Assembly (NCBI RefSeq): GCF_000313615.1
Contig: NZ_AMZQ01000008.1
Span: 62,001-126,000 of the forward strand
DNA from: Campylobacter showae CSUNSWCD
GTDB taxonomy: Bacteria; Campylobacterota; Campylobacteria; Campylobacterales; Campylobacteraceae
DNA length: 64,000 bases
Direction of reading: 5' to 3'
The notes beneath the pieces were generated by a model. It was given only the letters and a program-made list of their open reading frames with translations, was not told the DNA's origin and did not search any database. Positions 63,824 through 64,000 of this stretch are shown here, one piece after another. Numbering within the stretch: the first letter of the stretch is position 1; every line of letters starts with the position of its first letter. The translations under genes were made by a program, and so were the position numbers.

Positions 63824-64000
63824 TTATCCTTTGTTTGTTATTAAAATTTGCGCTACGCTGGCTGCAGAGCCGTGCTCTAAGTATTTTCGTAGCTTCTCGC
63901 AGCCTTTGATAAATTTCTCTTTATCGCAGCTCTCGTAGGCTTTTATTAGATTATTTGGCGTTACTTCATCTTGCAATAGCTCCTCATGTAGCGCCGCTTC
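63824..64000 (-). CDS. lpxB: lipid-A-disaccharide synthase, C-terminal fragment
   Basis: The last 58 residues of a gene that enters from beyond the window: EAALHEELLQDEVTPNNLIK, then YESCDKEKF and GSAASVAQILITNKG before TAA. The pattern E-LQ----P-NL and the end fit LpxB, and lpxB precedes greA in C. jejuni. Only the end is visible, so the name depends largely on context. Confidence 0.7.
   Translation of the reverse strand, partial: EAALHEELLQDEVTPNNLIKAYESCDKEKFIKGCEKLRKYLEHGSAASVAQILITNKG

Overview
The window is a stretch of chromosome from a Campylobacter species. GC looks well above that of C. jejuni, and the word AAATTT is very frequent. Together with the gene content this suggests the oral C. 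showae / C. rectus / C. curvus group, but that species-level placement is an inference. Most of the window is housekeeping DNA whose gene order I recognise, from memory, from C. jejuni: uvrA–trpEDFBA–fliN–ppx–cosR–folB–plsY; then ahpC–fdxA–ndk–rpmF–plsX–fabH–serC–ubiE–xseA–perR–dxs–fliHGF–hisC–pheA–lysA–lptG–pth–rplY; then tal–serB–cheW–cheA–cheV–greA–lpxB. These blocks are joined differently here.

Layout: 1-6.3 kb holds DNA repair genes (a pyrimidine-dimer glycosylase fragment and uvrA), a two-domain methyltransferase, a TauE-type exporter and a small exported protein. 6.3-12.4 kb is the tryptophan pathway, with trpE separated from trpGD-F-B-A by a 405-bp structured repeat. 12.5-14.2 kb is a CheX-like/FliN/membrane-protein operon. 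14.2-18.6 kb (minus) holds a response regulator of the CosR family with an adjacent histidine kinase, an exopolyphosphatase, folB and plsY. 18.8-19.2 kb is the second copy of the structured repeat, next to a HerA-like ATPase. 21.7-26.6 kb holds a PilZ protein, ahpC, ferredoxin, ndk and the rpmF-plsX-fabH lipid cluster. 26.8-30.5 kb holds three tandem DUF2920-type hydrolase-fold units in two genes. 31-35.5 kb holds serC, CYTH-CHAD, ubiE and xseA. 35.5-41.9 kb is an accessory region: an orphan 519-aa protein, a CsgG/DUF4810/DUF799 lipoprotein trio, a DIP1984-type protein, a phosphatase lacking its catalytic Arg and a SUKH-like protein. 42-54.7 kb holds perR, dxs, the flagellar MS-ring/switch genes fliF-G-H, amino-acid genes, lptG, pth and rplY. 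54.8-64 kb holds a PilT-like ATPase with a very long N-terminal extension, tal, serB, the chemotaxis genes cheW-cheA-cheV, a metallophosphoesterase, greA and the end of lpxB.

The most interesting signal is the pair of intergenic repeats at 7692-8096 and 18809-19213. Each is 405 bp long and in the same orientation. They keep the same series of hairpins, some with compensatory base changes, while the tip of the 3' domain is unrelated in sequence between copies. The G-U wobbles favour the + strand as the transcribed strand. I read it as a candidate undescribed structured RNA family or an RNA-encoding repeat. No tRNA, rRNA, CRISPR array, transposase or prophage gene was seen.
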